The notes: a model not told the origin generated them from the letters alone. A DNA stretch of 64,000 nucleotides from Methylotenera oryzisoli (GCF_004661485.1 NZ_PQVH01000013.1:1-64000), one strand, 5' to 3'; numbered from the stretch's first letter, positions 37,721 to 48,045 are shown. Made by a program: numbers and translations.

Positions 37721-38210
37721 CGTCCCAACACAACCTACGTGCAAACTATTGCTTTCACATCCTGCCCATTTTTTTGCACTGGGTTTTGGTAGCGGACTGG
37801 CCAAAAAAGCCCCTGGCACTTTTGGCACAGCGGTGGGGTTGCCTCTATTCTGCTTCATTGACAGCCATAGTCTCACAACACAATTAGCACTGATTGGTCT
37901 ATTGTTTTTAGTAGGCATTTATTTCTGCGACAAAACTGGTAAGGCATTAGGCGTATCCGATCATGGTGGTATCGTTTGGGACGAAATTGTCGCCATGATG
38001 TTAGTACTCACTTTTACCATAAACCAATGGCAATGGTGGTTAGTTGCATTCTTGCTATTCCGCTTATTTGATATTTGGAAACCATTCCCCATCCGACAAT
38101 GTGATGCCAAAGTAAAAGGCGGCCTAGGCGTGATGCTTGATGACCTGCTGGCTGCCATTTACGCCATCCTCAGTCTAAAGGTTTTAGCATGGACGATCAC
38201 TCAACTTTAG
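37704..38210 (+). CDS. pgpA: phosphatidylglycerophosphatase A
   Basis: Inner-membrane phosphatase of phosphatidylglycerol synthesis. HFFALGFGSGLAKKAPGTFGTAVGLPL and DHGGIVWDEIVAMML carry the conserved acidic residues; RLFDIWKPFPIRQCDAKVKGGLGVMLDDLLAAIYA is the second block. Both possible starts are TTG: 37704 and 37713; the second lies 10 bases after AAGGG and is better placed. It overlaps thiL upstream and pncC downstream by 22 bases. Confidence 0.94.
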   Translation: MITLANVPTQPTCKLLLSHPAHFFALGFGSGLAKKAPGTFGTAVGLPLFCFIDSHSLTTQLALIGLLFLVGIYFCDKTGKALGVSDHGGIVWDEIVAMMLVLTFTINQWQWWLVAFLLFRLFDIWKPFPIRQCDAKVKGGLGVMLDDLLAAIYAILSLKVLAWTITQL

Positions 38211-38689
38211 CCTCAGCCCTCGGCCACGCACTCAAGCAACGCGGTTATTTACTAACACTGGCCGAATCCTGCACGGGTGGCATGGCGGCGCAAGCCATCA
38301 CTAGCATTGCCGGCAGTTCAGATTGGTTTGACCGTGGATTCGTGACTTATAGCAATTCAGCTAAAATAGAAATGCTGGATGTCGACAACACCACACTAGA
38401 AACCTGCGGCGCAGTTAGCGAACAAACTGCGGCAGAAATGGCGATAGGCGCCTTACAGAATAGCCACGCACAAATTGCCGGCAGCATTACCGGCATCGCA
38501 GGGCCAAGCGGTGGCAGTACGGAGAAACCCGTGGGCACAGTATGCTTCGCACTGGTAGGCAACCACCTACCAATGTTCACATGCACCCAACAATTTACGG
38601 GCGACCGTACGGCAATCAGGCAACAAGCCACCGCATTTATGTTGGCAACACTAACTGAACAACTCAACCTGCTGAACAGGCTAAGTTAA
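38189..38689 (+). CDS. pncC: nicotinamide-nucleotide amidase (CinA C-terminal type)
   Basis: Deamidates NMN to nicotinate mononucleotide in the pyridine nucleotide cycle. The 166 residues cover the PncC domain only: LTLAESCTGGMAAQAITSIAGSSDWFDRGFVTYSN and ITGIAGPSGGSTEKPVGTVCFAL. The N-terminal CinA domain is absent, as in E. coli YgaD, which also sits before recA. The ATG overlaps the pgpA 3' end. Confidence 0.95.
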   Translation: MDDHSTLASALGHALKQRGYLLTLAESCTGGMAAQAITSIAGSSDWFDRGFVTYSNSAKIEMLDVDNTTLETCGAVSEQTAAEMAIGALQNSHAQIAGSITGIAGPSGGSTEKPVGTVCFALVGNHLPMFTCTQQFTGDRTAIRQQATAFMLATLTEQLNLLNRLS

Positions 38690-38705
38690 CACTTCACACT
38701 AAGCA

Positions 38706-39023
38706 CTATCTGCGATAACCATCGCGGTGACCGTATCCTCGATGATGGCGATGCCCGGAATAATAGCCTCCGTACACGCCATAGCCGCCACGATAAACAG
38801 TTGCAGGGTAATAATATCGGTATGCATACGGCGTATCATAATAAACGCTGTAGCCTGGGTAATAAACTGCTGGCGGCGCAACATACTGCACCTCCGCTGG
38901 ATAGGCATAATAACCAGGGGCGCCGATATTAAGTGAAAAACTGACGGAATCCCGCGCTTGTGCACTAGATAATGTGGCAACACCTATTGCCAACACCACT
39001 AATAGTGAACGAAATACTCTCAT
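38706..39023 (-). CDS. secreted Gly/Tyr/His-rich protein
   Basis: I start at the ATG at 39023 because AAGGAG lies 6-7 bases upstream; the longer start at 39041 contains that site. The 105-residue product has a signal peptide ending SSAQA and a low-complexity mature part of Tyr, Gly, Pro and Val (YYPGYSVYYDTPYAYRYYYP), ending in an Arg/His/Gly tail. Such proteins are usually surface or periplasmic and of unknown function. It is convergent with pncC. Confidence 0.7.
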   Translation of the reverse strand: MRVFRSLLVVLAIGVATLSSAQARDSVSFSLNIGAPGYYAYPAEVQYVAPPAVYYPGYSVYYDTPYAYRYYYPATVYRGGYGVYGGYYSGHRHHRGYGHRDGYRR

Positions 39024-39226
39024 TGTCACTCTCCTTAACATTACACAACTACGCTCACACTTAACGAATCACAAAACATCTCGTTGACCTCAAGTGCAAG
39101 ATTATTATTTTCATCATGATTGCCATAAATACACATGGTTAAGCACCTATGAGACTTACGCTAAACTGTAAAATATGGAATAATTGAAAGCTAATTTAAG
39201 CACTTCAAAATAAAGGTAAAAACCCA

Positions 39227-40255
39227 ATGGATGACAACAAAGCCAAAGCACTCTCTGCCGCACTTTCACAAATTGAAAAACAATTTGGCAAAGGGTCCAT
39301 CATGCGTATGGGTGACAGTGATATTGGCGAAGATATTCAAGCCGTTTCAACTGGCTCTCTCGGCCTTGATATTGCTTTAGGCATCGGCGGGTTACCGCGT
39401 GGCCGTATCGTAGAAATTTACGGTCCAGAGTCTTCAGGTAAAACCACACTTACCCTGTCAGTGATTGCACAAATGCAAAAATTGGGTGGCGTTGCAGCAT
39501 TTATTGATGCAGAACATGCACTAGACCCACAATACGCAGCTAAATTAGGTGTCAATGTACCGGATTTATTAATCTCACAACCAGACACTGGTGAGCAAGC
39601 GCTTGAAATTGCAGACATGTTAGTCCGCTCAGGCTCTGTAGATATCGTAGTAGTGGACTCAGTGGCAGCACTGACCCCACGTGCAGAGATTGAAGGCGAA
39701 ATGGGTGATTCACATATGGGTCTGCAAGCACGCTTGATGAGCCAGGCTCTGCGTAAATTAACTGGCAACATCAAACGCACGAATACCTTGGTTATTTTCA
39801 TTAACCAAATCCGTATGAAAATTGGCGTGATGTTTGGCAACCCAGAAACAACCACAGGTGGTAACGCCCTTAAGTTCTACGCTTCTGTGCGTTTAGATAT
39901 TCGCCGTACTGGTGCAATCAAAAAAGGTGATGAAATTACCGGTTCAGAAACTCGCGTAAAAGTGATTAAAAACAAAGTAGCACCTCCGTTCAAGCAAGCT
40001 GAGTTTGACATTATGTACGGTGAAGGCATTTCTCGCTTTGGCGAAATCATTGAGCTTGGTGCAAATATTAAACTGATTGAAAAAGCAGGGGCTTGGTATA
40101 GCTACAACGGCGAGAAAATTGGCCAAGGTAAGGAAAATGCAAAAGAGTTCTTGCGCGAGCATCCAGAAATCGCAGCAGAGCTTGAAGCTAAAATCCGCGC
40201 TAATGCTAAATCGCTGAACGAAGCGATGGCTGCACCACGCGGTGAGGATGAGTAA
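39227..40255 (+). CDS. recA: recombinase RecA
   Basis: DNA strand exchange and SOS co-protease. The 342-residue product has Walker [10 protein letters not shown] (residues 66-74), the [22 protein letters not shown] loop L1 region, and [24 protein letters not shown] see no CTGT-N8-ACAG LexA box in the 185 bases upstream, so SOS control is not evident. recX overlaps its 3' end. Confidence 0.98.
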   Translation: MDDNKAKALSAALSQIEKQFGKGSIMRMGDSDIGEDIQAVSTGSLGLDIALGIGGLPRGRIVEIYGPESSGKTTLTLSVIAQMQKLGGVAAFIDAEHALDPQYAAKLGVNVPDLLISQPDTGEQALEIADMLVRSGSVDIVVVDSVAALTPRAEIEGEMGDSHMGLQARLMSQALRKLTGNIKRTNTLVIFINQIRMKIGVMFGNPETTTGGNALKFYASVRLDIRRTGAIKKGDEITGSETRVKVIKNKVAPPFKQAEFDIMYGEGISRFGEIIELGANIKLIEKAGAWYSYNGEKIGQGKENAKEFLREHPEIAAELEAKIRANAKSLNEAMAAPRGEDE

Positions 40256-40703
40256 AGAGTTTGTCGCCAAGTCATTACGGCAGCGGGCTTTAGATTATTT
40301 AGCCAAGCGCGAGTATTCTTATACCGAGCTTGGCAAAAAACTAAAAACGTACGCGGATGAAGAAGATGACATTCAGGCTCTATTGGATGACTTTAAAGCA
40401 AGAGGCTGGCTTTCCGACCAACGATTTACTGAGCAAATCATTCACGCAAGAAAAGCCAAGTTTGGCACAGCCAAGATAGCGCATGAATTACGTGAAAAAG
40501 GTATTTCAGACCAATTAATTACGGATGCAGTAGAAACATTAAAAACAACAGAGTTAGATAACGCGACAGAAGTGTGGCGTAAAAAATTCAAAACCTATCC
40601 ACAAAATCGTGAAGAATGGGCAAAGCAAGCAAGATTCTTACAAAGTCGAGGCTTTGGCTTTGATTTGATAAAAAAAATACTAACCGTTGATGATAACGAT
40701 TAA
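40242..40703 (+). CDS. recX: regulatory protein RecX
   Basis: Inhibits RecA filament growth. The 153-residue product shows [57 protein letters not shown] and the C-terminal [16 protein letters not shown]. Start is the ATG at 40242 or 40248; either overlaps the end of recA, which suggests coupling. alaS follows after 23 bases. Confidence 0.93.
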   Translation: MRMSKEFVAKSLRQRALDYLAKREYSYTELGKKLKTYADEEDDIQALLDDFKARGWLSDQRFTEQIIHARKAKFGTAKIAHELREKGISDQLITDAVETLKTTELDNATEVWRKKFKTYPQNREEWAKQARFLQSRGFGFDLIKKILTVDDND

Positions 40704-40726
40704 ACAAGCGATTAAAACTAAACTTT

Positions 40727-43366
40727 ATGACCATACAACTTAGCAGCACCCCAAGCAGCAACGAAATTCGTCAGGCATTTCTTGATTTCTTTGCATCAAA
40801 AGGCCACGAGATTGTTAGCTCTAGCTCACTAGTACCGCACGGCGACCCTACTCTCTTATTTACCAATGCTGGGATGAACCAATTCAAGGACGTATTTCTT
40901 GGCTTTGACAAACGTCCATATACACGCGCTACCTCAAGTCAAAAATGTGTACGCGCCGGTGGTAAACATAATGACCTCGAGAACGTAGGTTACACTGCGC
41001 GCCACCATACATTCTTTGAAATGTTAGGTAACTTTAGCTTTGGTGATTACTTTAAAGAAGATGCCATCAAATACGCATGGGAGTTACTGACAGAAGTATT
41101 CAAACTACCTAAAGATAAATTGACCGTCACGGTATACGCCGAAGATGACGAAGCTTACGCCATATGGAACAACATCATCGGCGTACCAGCAGAACGCATC
41201 ATTCGCATTGGCGATAACAAAGGCGCACGTTACGCATCTGACAACTTCTGGATGATGGGTGACACTGGCCCTTGCGGTCCATGTACAGAAATTTTCTATG
41301 ACCATGGCGCTCATCACTTTGGCGGCCCGCCAGGTAGCCCAGATGAAGATGGTGACCGTTATATTGAAATCTGGAACAACGTGTTCATGCAGTTCAACCG
41401 CGATGAAGCAGGTGTCATGCACCCGCTACCAAAACCATCAGTGGATACTGGTATGGGGCTGGAGCGTATTTCAGCCGTATTGCAACATGTACATGCCAAC
41501 TACGAAATCGATTTATTCCAGACTTTAATCGCTGCCGCAGCACGTGAAACCAAAACAGCAGACTTAAGCAGTCCGTCTCTCAAAGTGCTGGCTGACCATA
41601 TCCGCGCTTGCAGTTTCTTAATCGCAGATGGCGTGATTGCAGGCAACGAAGGCCGTGGTTATGTACTACGCCGTATTATCCGTCGTGCAATTCGCCATGG
41701 CTACAAACTAGGTGTACGTAGTGCGTTCTTCCACAAAATCGTACCGGATCTAGTGGCTGAAATGGGTAGCGCTTATCCTGAGCTTACAAGCAACCAAGCA
41801 CGCATTACCGAGATTTTAAAACAAGAAGAAGATCGCTTCTTTGAAACGATTGAAAACGGTATGGCAATTTTAGAGTCAGAACTTGCCAATACACAAGGGG
41901 TATTCAATGGTGAAACCGCATTCAAACTGCACGACACTTACGGCTTCCCGCTAGATTTAACTGCGGATATTTGCCGTGAACGTAATGTGGCAGTGGATAC
42001 CGACGCATTTAATGCGGCAATGGCGCGCCAAAAAGAGCAAGCACGTGCAGCAGGCAAGTTCAAAATGGCCACCAATTTGGAATATGAAGGAGTTGCCACT
42101 CAATTCCACGGCTACGATAAGTTAGAGACCAGCGCAACTGTTACTGCTCTGTATAAAGACGGCGTTGCTGTCACTAAACTGGCAGAAGGTGAAATCGGCG
42201 TCGTCGTACTTGATAACACGCCATTCTACGCAGAGTCTGGCGGCCAGATTGGCGATTGCGGCGAACTACGTGGCACAAACGGTATTTTCGAAGCAGAAGA
42301 CACGCAAAAAATACAAGCAACAGTATTCGGCCATCATGGTGTACTAAAAACCGGAACATTGAGTGTAGGTGAGCAAGTGAGCGCACGCGTTAACACGCAA
42401 GCGCGAACCAACACAATGCGCAACCACTCGGCTACGCATCTAATGCATAAAGCGCTGCGCGAAGTGCTCGGCGCACATGTGCAGCAAAAAGGCTCATTGG
42501 TTGATACCGATAAAACCCGTTTTGACTTTGTGCATACCGCACCCATGACCGATGACGAAATCGCAAAAGTAGAACAAATTGTAAACGCAGAGATTCTAGC
42601 CAACGCCGCCTGCCAAGCACGTGTGATGGATATTGAGTCTGCACAAAATACTGGCGCGATGATGTTGTTTGGCGAAAAATACGGCGATGAAGTGCGCGTC
42701 CTAGACATCGGTAGCAGCCGCGAACTATGTGGCGGCACCCATGTCAACCGTACAGGTGATATTGGCCTATTCAAAATCACTTCTGAAAGCGGTGTAGCCG
42801 CAGGTGTGCGCCGTATTGAAGCCACCACAGGCGAAGGCGCTTTAAAACTGATTAATGCACAACAATCATTGATTTCAGCATTAGCGAATGATTTAAAAGC
42901 ACCGGTAAACGAGTTGGCCTCGAAAGTAGCTCAACTTAGCGACCATGCTAAATCATTAGAAAAAGAACTAGCACGCCTAAAATCCAAACTAGCTTCATCA
43001 CAAGGTGATGATTTAGCCACACAAGCCATTGAAGTTGCAGGCGTTAAAGTGTTAGCTGCTACATTAGATGGCGCAGATGCTAACGCACTGCGCGAAACAA
43101 TGGACAAGCTAAAAGACAAACTAAAATCAGCAGCAATTGTGCTGGCTAACGTAACTGACGGCAAAGTCAGCCTAGCCGCTGGCGTTACTGCTGATTTAAC
43201 CAGTAAAGTGAAGGCTGGCGAGCTCGTCAACTTTGTTGCAGGCCAAGTTGGTGGTAAAGGCGGCGGCAAGCCGGATATGGCAATGGCTGGCGGTAGCGAC
43301 GCAAGCAAGCTTCCGCAAGCGTTAACCAGCGTAACAGATTGGGTAAAAAGCAAACTAAATACCTAG
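40727..43366 (+). CDS. alaS: alanyl-tRNA synthetase
   Basis: Class II synthetase with editing. The 879 residues contain the catalytic core ([40 protein letters not shown]), the editing site [12 protein letters not shown] and [13 protein letters not shown] that hold Zn2+, and the C-terminal oligomerisation domain with [15 protein letters not shown]. It is complete. recA-recX-alaS is the classic order. Confidence 0.98.
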   Translation: MTIQLSSTPSSNEIRQAFLDFFASKGHEIVSSSSLVPHGDPTLLFTNAGMNQFKDVFLGFDKRPYTRATSSQKCVRAGGKHNDLENVGYTARHHTFFEMLGNFSFGDYFKEDAIKYAWELLTEVFKLPKDKLTVTVYAEDDEAYAIWNNIIGVPAERIIRIGDNKGARYASDNFWMMGDTGPCGPCTEIFYDHGAHHFGGPPGSPDEDGDRYIEIWNNVFMQFNRDEAGVMHPLPKPSVDTGMGLERISAVLQHVHANYEIDLFQTLIAAAARETKTADLSSPSLKVLADHIRACSFLIADGVIAGNEGRGYVLRRIIRRAIRHGYKLGVRSAFFHKIVPDLVAEMGSAYPELTSNQARITEILKQEEDRFFETIENGMAILESELANTQGVFNGETAFKLHDTYGFPLDLTADICRERNVAVDTDAFNAAMARQKEQARAAGKFKMATNLEYEGVATQFHGYDKLETSATVTALYKDGVAVTKLAEGEIGVVVLDNTPFYAESGGQIGDCGELRGTNGIFEAEDTQKIQATVFGHHGVLKTGTLSVGEQVSARVNTQARTNTMRNHSATHLMHKALREVLGAHVQQKGSLVDTDKTRFDFVHTAPMTDDEIAKVEQIVNAEILANAACQARVMDIESAQNTGAMMLFGEKYGDEVRVLDIGSSRELCGGTHVNRTGDIGLFKITSESGVAAGVRRIEATTGEGALKLINAQQSLISALANDLKAPVNELASKVAQLSDHAKSLEKELARLKSKLASSQGDDLATQAIEVAGVKVLAATLDGADANALRETMDKLKDKLKSAAIVLANVTDGKVSLAAGVTADLTSKVKAGELVNFVAGQVGGKGGGKPDMAMAGGSDASKLPQALTSVTDWVKSKLNT

Positions 43367-43493
43367 TATTGGCTAGCAGTGGTAACAGGCTAGTCAAATA
43401 CTGGAAAATGCACTATCTGCGTCACCTAACAGCAATTTGCTGTTAGCAAAATTAAACATAGTTAAAACAGTTAATAAGGTTAAAAGAACTTTT

Positions 43494-44720
43494 ATGGCAC
43501 TTATTGTACAAAAATACGGCGGCACTTCTGTTGCCAATCCTGAGCGTATTAAAAGCCTAGCTGCGCGCGTTGCCCGTTACAAGGCACTGGGCCACCAAAT
43601 TGTCGTTGTTGTTTCTGCCATGTCAGGTGAAACCAACCGACTGATTGCATTAGCAAAAGAAATTATGCCGGATCCAGATCCACGTGAACTGGACGTAATG
43701 GTTGCCACAGGGGAACAAGTGACAATTGGGATGACGGCGTTAGCATTGATGGAGCTTGGCATCAAAGCAAAAAGCTACACGGGCTCACAGGTCAAAATCC
43801 TGACAGACAACGCTCACACCAAAGCTCGCATCTTAAGCATTGATGAGCACAACATCAAACAAGACCTAGATGACGGTTACGTAGTCGTGGTTGCGGGCTT
43901 CCAAGGCGTAGATGCTGATGGCAACATCACCACGCTTGGCCGTGGTGGCTCTGACACCACAGGTGTAGCACTGGCTGCTGCATTAAAAGCGGATGAATGC
44001 CAAATCTACACAGACGTAGACGGCGTTTACACCACAGACCCACGCGTTGTGCCTGAAGCGCGCCGCTTAGACAAAATTACGTTTGAAGAAATGCTAGAGC
44101 TAGCCTCTCAAGGCAGCAAAGTGCTACAAATTCGCTCTGTTGAGTTTGCAGGCAAATATAAAGTTAAATTACGCGTGTTATCAAGCTTTGAAGAAGAAGG
44201 CGATGGCACACTAATCACATTTGAGGAAGAAAATACAATGGAACAACCCGTTATTTCTGGCATTGCCTTTAACCGCGACGAAGCCAAAATCACTGTATTA
44301 GGGGTACCGGACAAACCTGGTATTGCTTACCAGATTCTTGGTCCAGTGGCTGAAGCAAATGTTGACGTGGATATGATTATCCAAAACACAGGCGCTGACG
44401 GCACAACCGATTTTACATTTACTGTGCATAAAAATGAAATGAACAAAGCGCTAAGTATCTTGCGCGACAAAGTACAAGGCCACATTGGCGCACGCGAAAT
44501 AAATGGCGACGACAAAATCGCTAAAGTATCAATTGTAGGCGTTGGCATGCGCTCACACGTAGGTATTGCAAGCCAAATGTTCCGCACATTGGCTGAAGAA
44601 GGTATTAACATTCAAATGATCTCTACCTCTGAAATTAAGATTGCAGTAGTGGTAGATGAGAAATATTTAGAGCTTGCAGTACGCGTTCTACATAAAGCAT
44701 TTGAATTAGAAGCGGCATAA
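43494..44720 (+). CDS. lysC: aspartate kinase
   Basis: First step to Lys, Thr and Met, and to diaminopimelate. I use the ATG at 43494, which gives MALIVQKYGGTSVANPERI; a TTG 57 bases upstream adds a non-homologous stretch. The 408-residue product has the kinase domain (1-245, with GRGGSDTTGVALAAAL) and two ACT domains for feedback control by Lys/Thr (about 265-405). The tRNA-Ser gene follows. Confidence 0.96.
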   Translation: MALIVQKYGGTSVANPERIKSLAARVARYKALGHQIVVVVSAMSGETNRLIALAKEIMPDPDPRELDVMVATGEQVTIGMTALALMELGIKAKSYTGSQVKILTDNAHTKARILSIDEHNIKQDLDDGYVVVVAGFQGVDADGNITTLGRGGSDTTGVALAAALKADECQIYTDVDGVYTTDPRVVPEARRLDKITFEEMLELASQGSKVLQIRSVEFAGKYKVKLRVLSSFEEEGDGTLITFEEENTMEQPVISGIAFNRDEAKITVLGVPDKPGIAYQILGPVAEANVDVDMIIQNTGADGTTDFTFTVHKNEMNKALSILRDKVQGHIGAREINGDDKIAKVSIVGVGMRSHVGIASQMFRTLAEEGINIQMISTSEIKIAVVVDEKYLELAVRVLHKAFELEAA

Positions 44721-44795
44721 TTGCAAGTTAACGTTGATTTTTAAAAGCGTTTAGCGTAGTATCACGCCCTCGTAAGAAGCGTAATTGAAGTAAAC

Positions 44796-44889
44796 GGAGA
44801 GCTGGCCGAGTGGTCGAAGGCACTTCCCTGCTAAGGAAGCATACGGGCTTAAATCTGTATCGAGGGTTCGAATCCCTCGCTCTCCGCCA
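44796..44889 (+). tRNA. tRNA-Ser (GCU anticodon)
   Basis: Acceptor GGAGAGC pairs with GCTCTCC; the anticodon loop CTGCTAA contains GCT, reading AGC and AGU; a long variable arm and the T-loop GGTTCGAATCC are present; CCA is encoded. Length is 94 bases, correct for a class II tRNA. Confidence 0.97.
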
Positions 44890-44961
44890 AGTTTTATAAG
44901 TGTGAAATATTTTATTATTTTGCTGGAAAAAATCCCAGCTTCGAGTATAATGCACGCTTTC

Positions 44962-45038
44962 GCGCCCGTAGCTCAGCTGGATAGAGTACTTGGCTACGAA
45001 CCAAGGGGTCAGGAGTTCGAATCTCTTCGGGCGCACCA
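44962..45038 (+). tRNA. tRNA-Arg (ACG anticodon)
   Basis: Acceptor GCGCCCG pairs with CGGGCGC; the anticodon stem CTTGG/CCAAG frames CTACGAA with anticodon ACG (read as ICG after A-to-I editing). The T-loop GAGTTCGAATC and an encoded CCA are present. Length 77. Confidence 0.97.
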
Positions 45039-45045
45039 AACAAAC

Positions 45046-45083
45046 AAAGGCTTACAGTTTAACGACTGTAAGCCTTTTGTATT
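45046..45083 (+). terminator. intrinsic terminator of the tRNA unit
   Basis: AAAGGCTTACAGT (45046-45058) pairs perfectly with ACTGTAAGCCTTT (45065-45077) across TTAACG, followed by a T-rich TTGTATTTT tract. Confidence 0.9.
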
Positions 45084-45216
45084 TTATATCTCTCTTATCC
45101 AACCTCTGTAATCCACCAGCGTTATTAAGACAGGCTCTATTATTAGAGCGTATGGCTCCCAGACAACAACACACTTACTGATGCAATTTATTAGTATCTA
45201 CAATGTCTCAACATAT

Positions 45217-45246
45217 GAGGAGGTTTGAATGCGCCCGTTGCATTAG
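45217..45246 (+). other. five-codon leader ORF before fdh
   Basis: GAGGAGG (45217-45223) stands 5 bases before an ATG (45229) that opens only ATG CGC CCG TTG CAT TAG, i.e. MRPLH. The ribosome site is one of the best in the window yet serves no gene. It lies 193 bases before the fdh stop-free start, in a 355-base leader region with no other gene. Confidence 0.45.
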
Positions 45247-45359
45247 AACTTAACACTGCGCTGCTACCGACGCTGTTGCGTAGTAACTCAGTTGCTGTTG
45301 AGGCGATGCTTAGGTGCAAGATAAAGATAGAAGATGCAGGAAAGCTAGCAACAAAGATT

Positions 45360-45434
45360 AAATACCAATCCTAAAACTGGTATTTCACACTAAGAAAGGC
45401 CTTCTAAGCTTTCTATCGTTTATCGAAAGGAGGC
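45360..45434 (+). promoter_or_regulatory. structured leader of fdh with possible SD masking
   Basis: An AAATACCA/TGGTATTT hairpin (45360-45385) is followed by two competing helices: AGAAAG/CTTTCT (45393-45398 with 45409-45414), and GCCTTCT/AGGAGGC (45399-45405 with 45428-45434, one G-U pair). The second would cover the fdh ribosome site AAAGGAGG (45426-45433). They cannot form together. This is a hand-made fold without energy values. Confidence 0.4.
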
Positions 45435-45438
45435 TGAA

Positions 45439-46644
45439 ATGAGCAAAATTCTTTGTGTGCTCTATGACGACCCTGTCTCGGGTTATCCAACATTATATCC
45501 ACGTGACGGAATACCCGATATCAAGACCTACCCTGGGGGGCAGACCTTACCTACCCCAGAAGCCATAGACTTTAAACCAGGTCAATTATTAGGTAGCGTC
45601 TCTGGTGAGCTCGGTTTACGAAATTATCTAGAATCTCACGGTCATCAGTTAGTGGTCACTTCAGATAAAGATGGGCCTAACTCGCGACTAGAGAGAGAGC
45701 TACCGGACACCGACATTATTATTTCTCAACCGTTTTGGCCAGCGTACCTCACTGAAGAAAGGTTTGCCAAGGCGCCTAAATTAAAGTTAGCCATTACTGC
45801 CGGCATAGGCTCTGACCACGTAGACCTACAAGCTGCCATTAAACATGGCGTCACTGTTGCAGAAGTGAGTTATAGCAACAGTATTAGCGTTTCTGAACAT
45901 GTGGTGATGATGATTCTAAGTTTGGTACGTAATTACATTCCTTCGTATCAATGGGTAGTGAACGGTGGCTGGAACATTGCCGATTGTGTGACCCGATCAT
46001 ATGATTTAGAAGGCATGAATGTCGGCACAGTGGCCGCTGGCCGTATCGGTTTGGCTGTGTTAAGGCGGCTGAAACCATTTGATGTAAAACTGCATTACAC
46101 AGACCGGCATCGGTTATCACCAGACATTGAAAAAGAACTGCAACTCACTTTTCACCCTAATGTGGAGTCTATGGTAAAAGTGTGCGATGTGGTGACCATC
46201 AATTGCCCATTACACCCAGAAACAGAACATATGTTCGATGATGCGTTAATTGCCAAGATGAAACGAGGTGCCTATATTGTGAATACTGCGCGCGGCAAAA
46301 TATGCGACAAGGATGCAATAGCACGGGCATTAAAAAGCGGCCAGTTGGCTGGCTACGCAGGTGATGTGTGGTTTCCACAACCGGCACCGAAAGATCACCC
46401 ATGGCGCACTATGCCATACCACGGGATGACACCACACGTATCTGGCACCAGCCTCAGTGCACAAGCACGCTATGCTGCTGGTACGCGTGAAATTCTGGAA
46501 TGCTGGTTTGCAGGCAAACCAATTCGTGAAGAGTATCTGATTGTAGATGGTGGTCATTTAGCTGGTACAGGTGCGCACTCCTACAGCACAGGCAACGCAA
46601 CTAAAGGCTGGGAGGAGGCAACACGTTTTAGTGCAGCCGCATGA
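45439..46644 (+). CDS. fdh: NAD-dependent formate dehydrogenase
   Basis: Oxidises formate to CO2 and makes NADH, the last step of dissimilatory C1 oxidation; cytosolic homodimer without metal. The 401 residues align with the Pseudomonas sp. 101 enzyme at an offset of one: N147, R285 (NTARGK), Q314 (WFPQPAP) and H333 (TPHVSG) are the catalytic residues; D222 in YTDRHR selects NAD over NADP; AAGRIG is the nucleotide-binding turn. AAAGGAGG lies 5 bases before the ATG. No partner genes are adjacent; a perfect 16-bp hairpin follows. Confidence 0.96.
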   Translation: MSKILCVLYDDPVSGYPTLYPRDGIPDIKTYPGGQTLPTPEAIDFKPGQLLGSVSGELGLRNYLESHGHQLVVTSDKDGPNSRLERELPDTDIIISQPFWPAYLTEERFAKAPKLKLAITAGIGSDHVDLQAAIKHGVTVAEVSYSNSISVSEHVVMMILSLVRNYIPSYQWVVNGGWNIADCVTRSYDLEGMNVGTVAAGRIGLAVLRRLKPFDVKLHYTDRHRLSPDIEKELQLTFHPNVESMVKVCDVVTINCPLHPETEHMFDDALIAKMKRGAYIVNTARGKICDKDAIARALKSGQLAGYAGDVWFPQPAPKDHPWRTMPYHGMTPHVSGTSLSAQARYAAGTREILECWFAGKPIREEYLIVDGGHLAGTGAHSYSTGNATKGWEEATRFSAAA

Positions 46645-46662
46645 CAGAGCAAGGCTATGTAT

Positions 46663-46699
46663 TTCTATCGTTCTCCGGTTATGCCGGAGAACGATAGAA
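46663..46699 (+). terminator. 16-bp perfect hairpin after fdh
   Basis: TTCTATCGTTCTCCGG (46663-46678) pairs fully with CCGGAGAACGATAGAA (46684-46699) across TTATG. The T-run is poor (GCGTTCTTGC), so it may stabilise the fdh mRNA 3' end as well as terminate. Confidence 0.65.
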
Positions 46700-47017
46700 G
46701 CGTTCTTGCAATCCAGCTAATCAGAACTTTGAAGCTTGATGGGGGTCTGACTTCAATTGGCGTAACTTACGCATTTGTCCTGCGCCAATGTGGCAATCGG
46801 TTGTGCAACGTGGCTGAAAGCGTGTCACGGCGAGCATCGACAAGTGAGCATACATGCCAGAAATGGCTGTTGATAAAGTTGCATTTAATTAAATGTAGCA
46901 ATCAATCGAAGCAATTGTTAAATAGCCATAGATGACTAAGTTAATTGAGCTAAGCATCATGCACCTCAGCTAGTCAGTCTAAGCTACTTACAACTGCGAA
47001 TCAGATAGGAGAACGCG
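46700..47017. other. intergenic region without recognisable genes
   Basis: About 320 bases between the fdh hairpin and the next membrane protein gene. The open frame that crosses it has no family resemblance, runs through the hairpin and has no ribosome site. I see no repeat or promoter strong enough to name. Confidence 0.4.
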
Positions 47018-47533
47018 ATGAGACGTAGACTTTATTTCGTGTTACCAGATATTAAAAGCGCGCAAGTGATGATGAATGAATTGTTACTGGCTCGCATTAA
47101 TGCTAATCATATTCACTTTCTGGCGAGGCCAGACAAATCATTGGGAGACCTGCCTGCGGCAACTGTACTAGAAAGATCAGAAGTCGCTTTTTGCGCAAGT
47201 GTAGGCATGCTACTGGGGGCAGTGCTAGGCGCGCTGGCTGGAGTACTGGCTATTATGGTTCCATGGTGGTTCGGACCGGTTTCTACGGCAATTATCCCCT
47301 ACACCATGCTGATTGGCGCGGTAGCGAGTGCAATGTGGGCTGGAACCTTAGCAACAGGGGTTCCCAACCACAGGCTAGAGGCATATAAACAACCAATTAA
47401 TGCAGGGAAAGTATTGATGATTGTTTCTGTGCCGCTGCATAGACTCATGGAGATTCGCGATATCTTGATTAAAAGACATCCAGAAGCCGTCTATGAAGGA
47501 ACTTGGCCAACTGACCACGTGTTGTTTCCTTAA
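47018..47533 (+). CDS. membrane protein of unknown function (DUF1269-like)
   Basis: The 171-residue product has an N-terminal soluble segment (1-60, RRLYFVLPDIKSAQVMMNELLLARI), two close membrane segments with Gly/Ala zippers (about 62-85 and 92-115), and a soluble tail. The layout recalls the DUF1269/general stress membrane proteins in which a small ferredoxin-like half surrounds a glycine-rich hairpin. AGGAGA lies 6 bases before the ATG. It is monocistronic. Confidence 0.65.
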   Translation: MRRRLYFVLPDIKSAQVMMNELLLARINANHIHFLARPDKSLGDLPAATVLERSEVAFCASVGMLLGAVLGALAGVLAIMVPWWFGPVSTAIIPYTMLIGAVASAMWAGTLATGVPNHRLEAYKQPINAGKVLMIVSVPLHRLMEIRDILIKRHPEAVYEGTWPTDHVLFP

Positions 47534-47701
47534 GAGTGGATCAGTACGCAGTGATAGAAATGGCTAGTATTGCAGGCATCTAATGTGAGTGCCCACTTGC
47601 TGTCTATGCCCACGTAAAGTGCGGAGTGGTTCTTGACTGCTGATGCTAAGCTAAGAGTGGTATGCCTTGGCCTGCAACTTCAAACAGCTACAGGCAAAGC
47701 G

Positions 47702-48022
47702 CTATATAGCCGTACTTAACTTGAGTCCGACGATACCGATAAAGATGAATGATAAGCTTAGCAACCTACCTAAGTTAGCAGATTCACCAAATAACAATAT
47801 GCCGAATATTGCAGTACCGATGGCTCCGATCCCTACCCATACTGCATACGCAGTGCCTACAGGTAATGATTTCATTGCCATTCCTAGCAACCAAACGCTG
47901 AGCACCATTGCCAGCACGGTGCCTAAAGTTGGCCAAAGTCGCGTGAAGCCTTCGGTATACTTTAAGCCAATCGCCCACACCACTTCTAACAGCCCGGCTG
48001 CAACAAGAATCGCCCAACTCAT
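47702..48022 (-). CDS. gdx: guanidinium exporter Gdx (SugE), SMR family
   Basis: Four-helix small multidrug-resistance transporter that exports guanidinium in exchange for protons. The 106 residues begin [26 protein letters not shown], almost the E. coli SugE/Gdx start, with the essential Glu at position 13 and the GLKYTEGF signature that separates Gdx from quaternary-ammonium EmrE types. A guanidine-II riboswitch in its leader settles the substrate. GTGAGG precedes the ATG. Confidence 0.94.
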   Translation of the reverse strand: MSWAILVAAGLLEVVWAIGLKYTEGFTRLWPTLGTVLAMVLSVWLLGMAMKSLPVGTAYAVWVGIGAIGTAIFGILLFGESANLGRLLSLSFIFIGIVGLKLSTAI

Positions 48023-48045
48023 CTTAAATACCTCACAAAAAATAT

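Noticed and set aside
39042-39226. LexA (SOS) box in front of recA
   Set aside because: One CTGT half-site (near 39166) is present but no matching ACAG at the proper distance. I cannot support SOS control from the sequence.
44728-45111. Open frames overlapping the tRNA genes
   Set aside because: They are read through tRNA-Ser and tRNA-Arg on either strand and have no support of their own.
46657-46935. Open frame of 92 codons after fdh
   Set aside because: It crosses the fdh hairpin, lacks a ribosome site and resembles no family.
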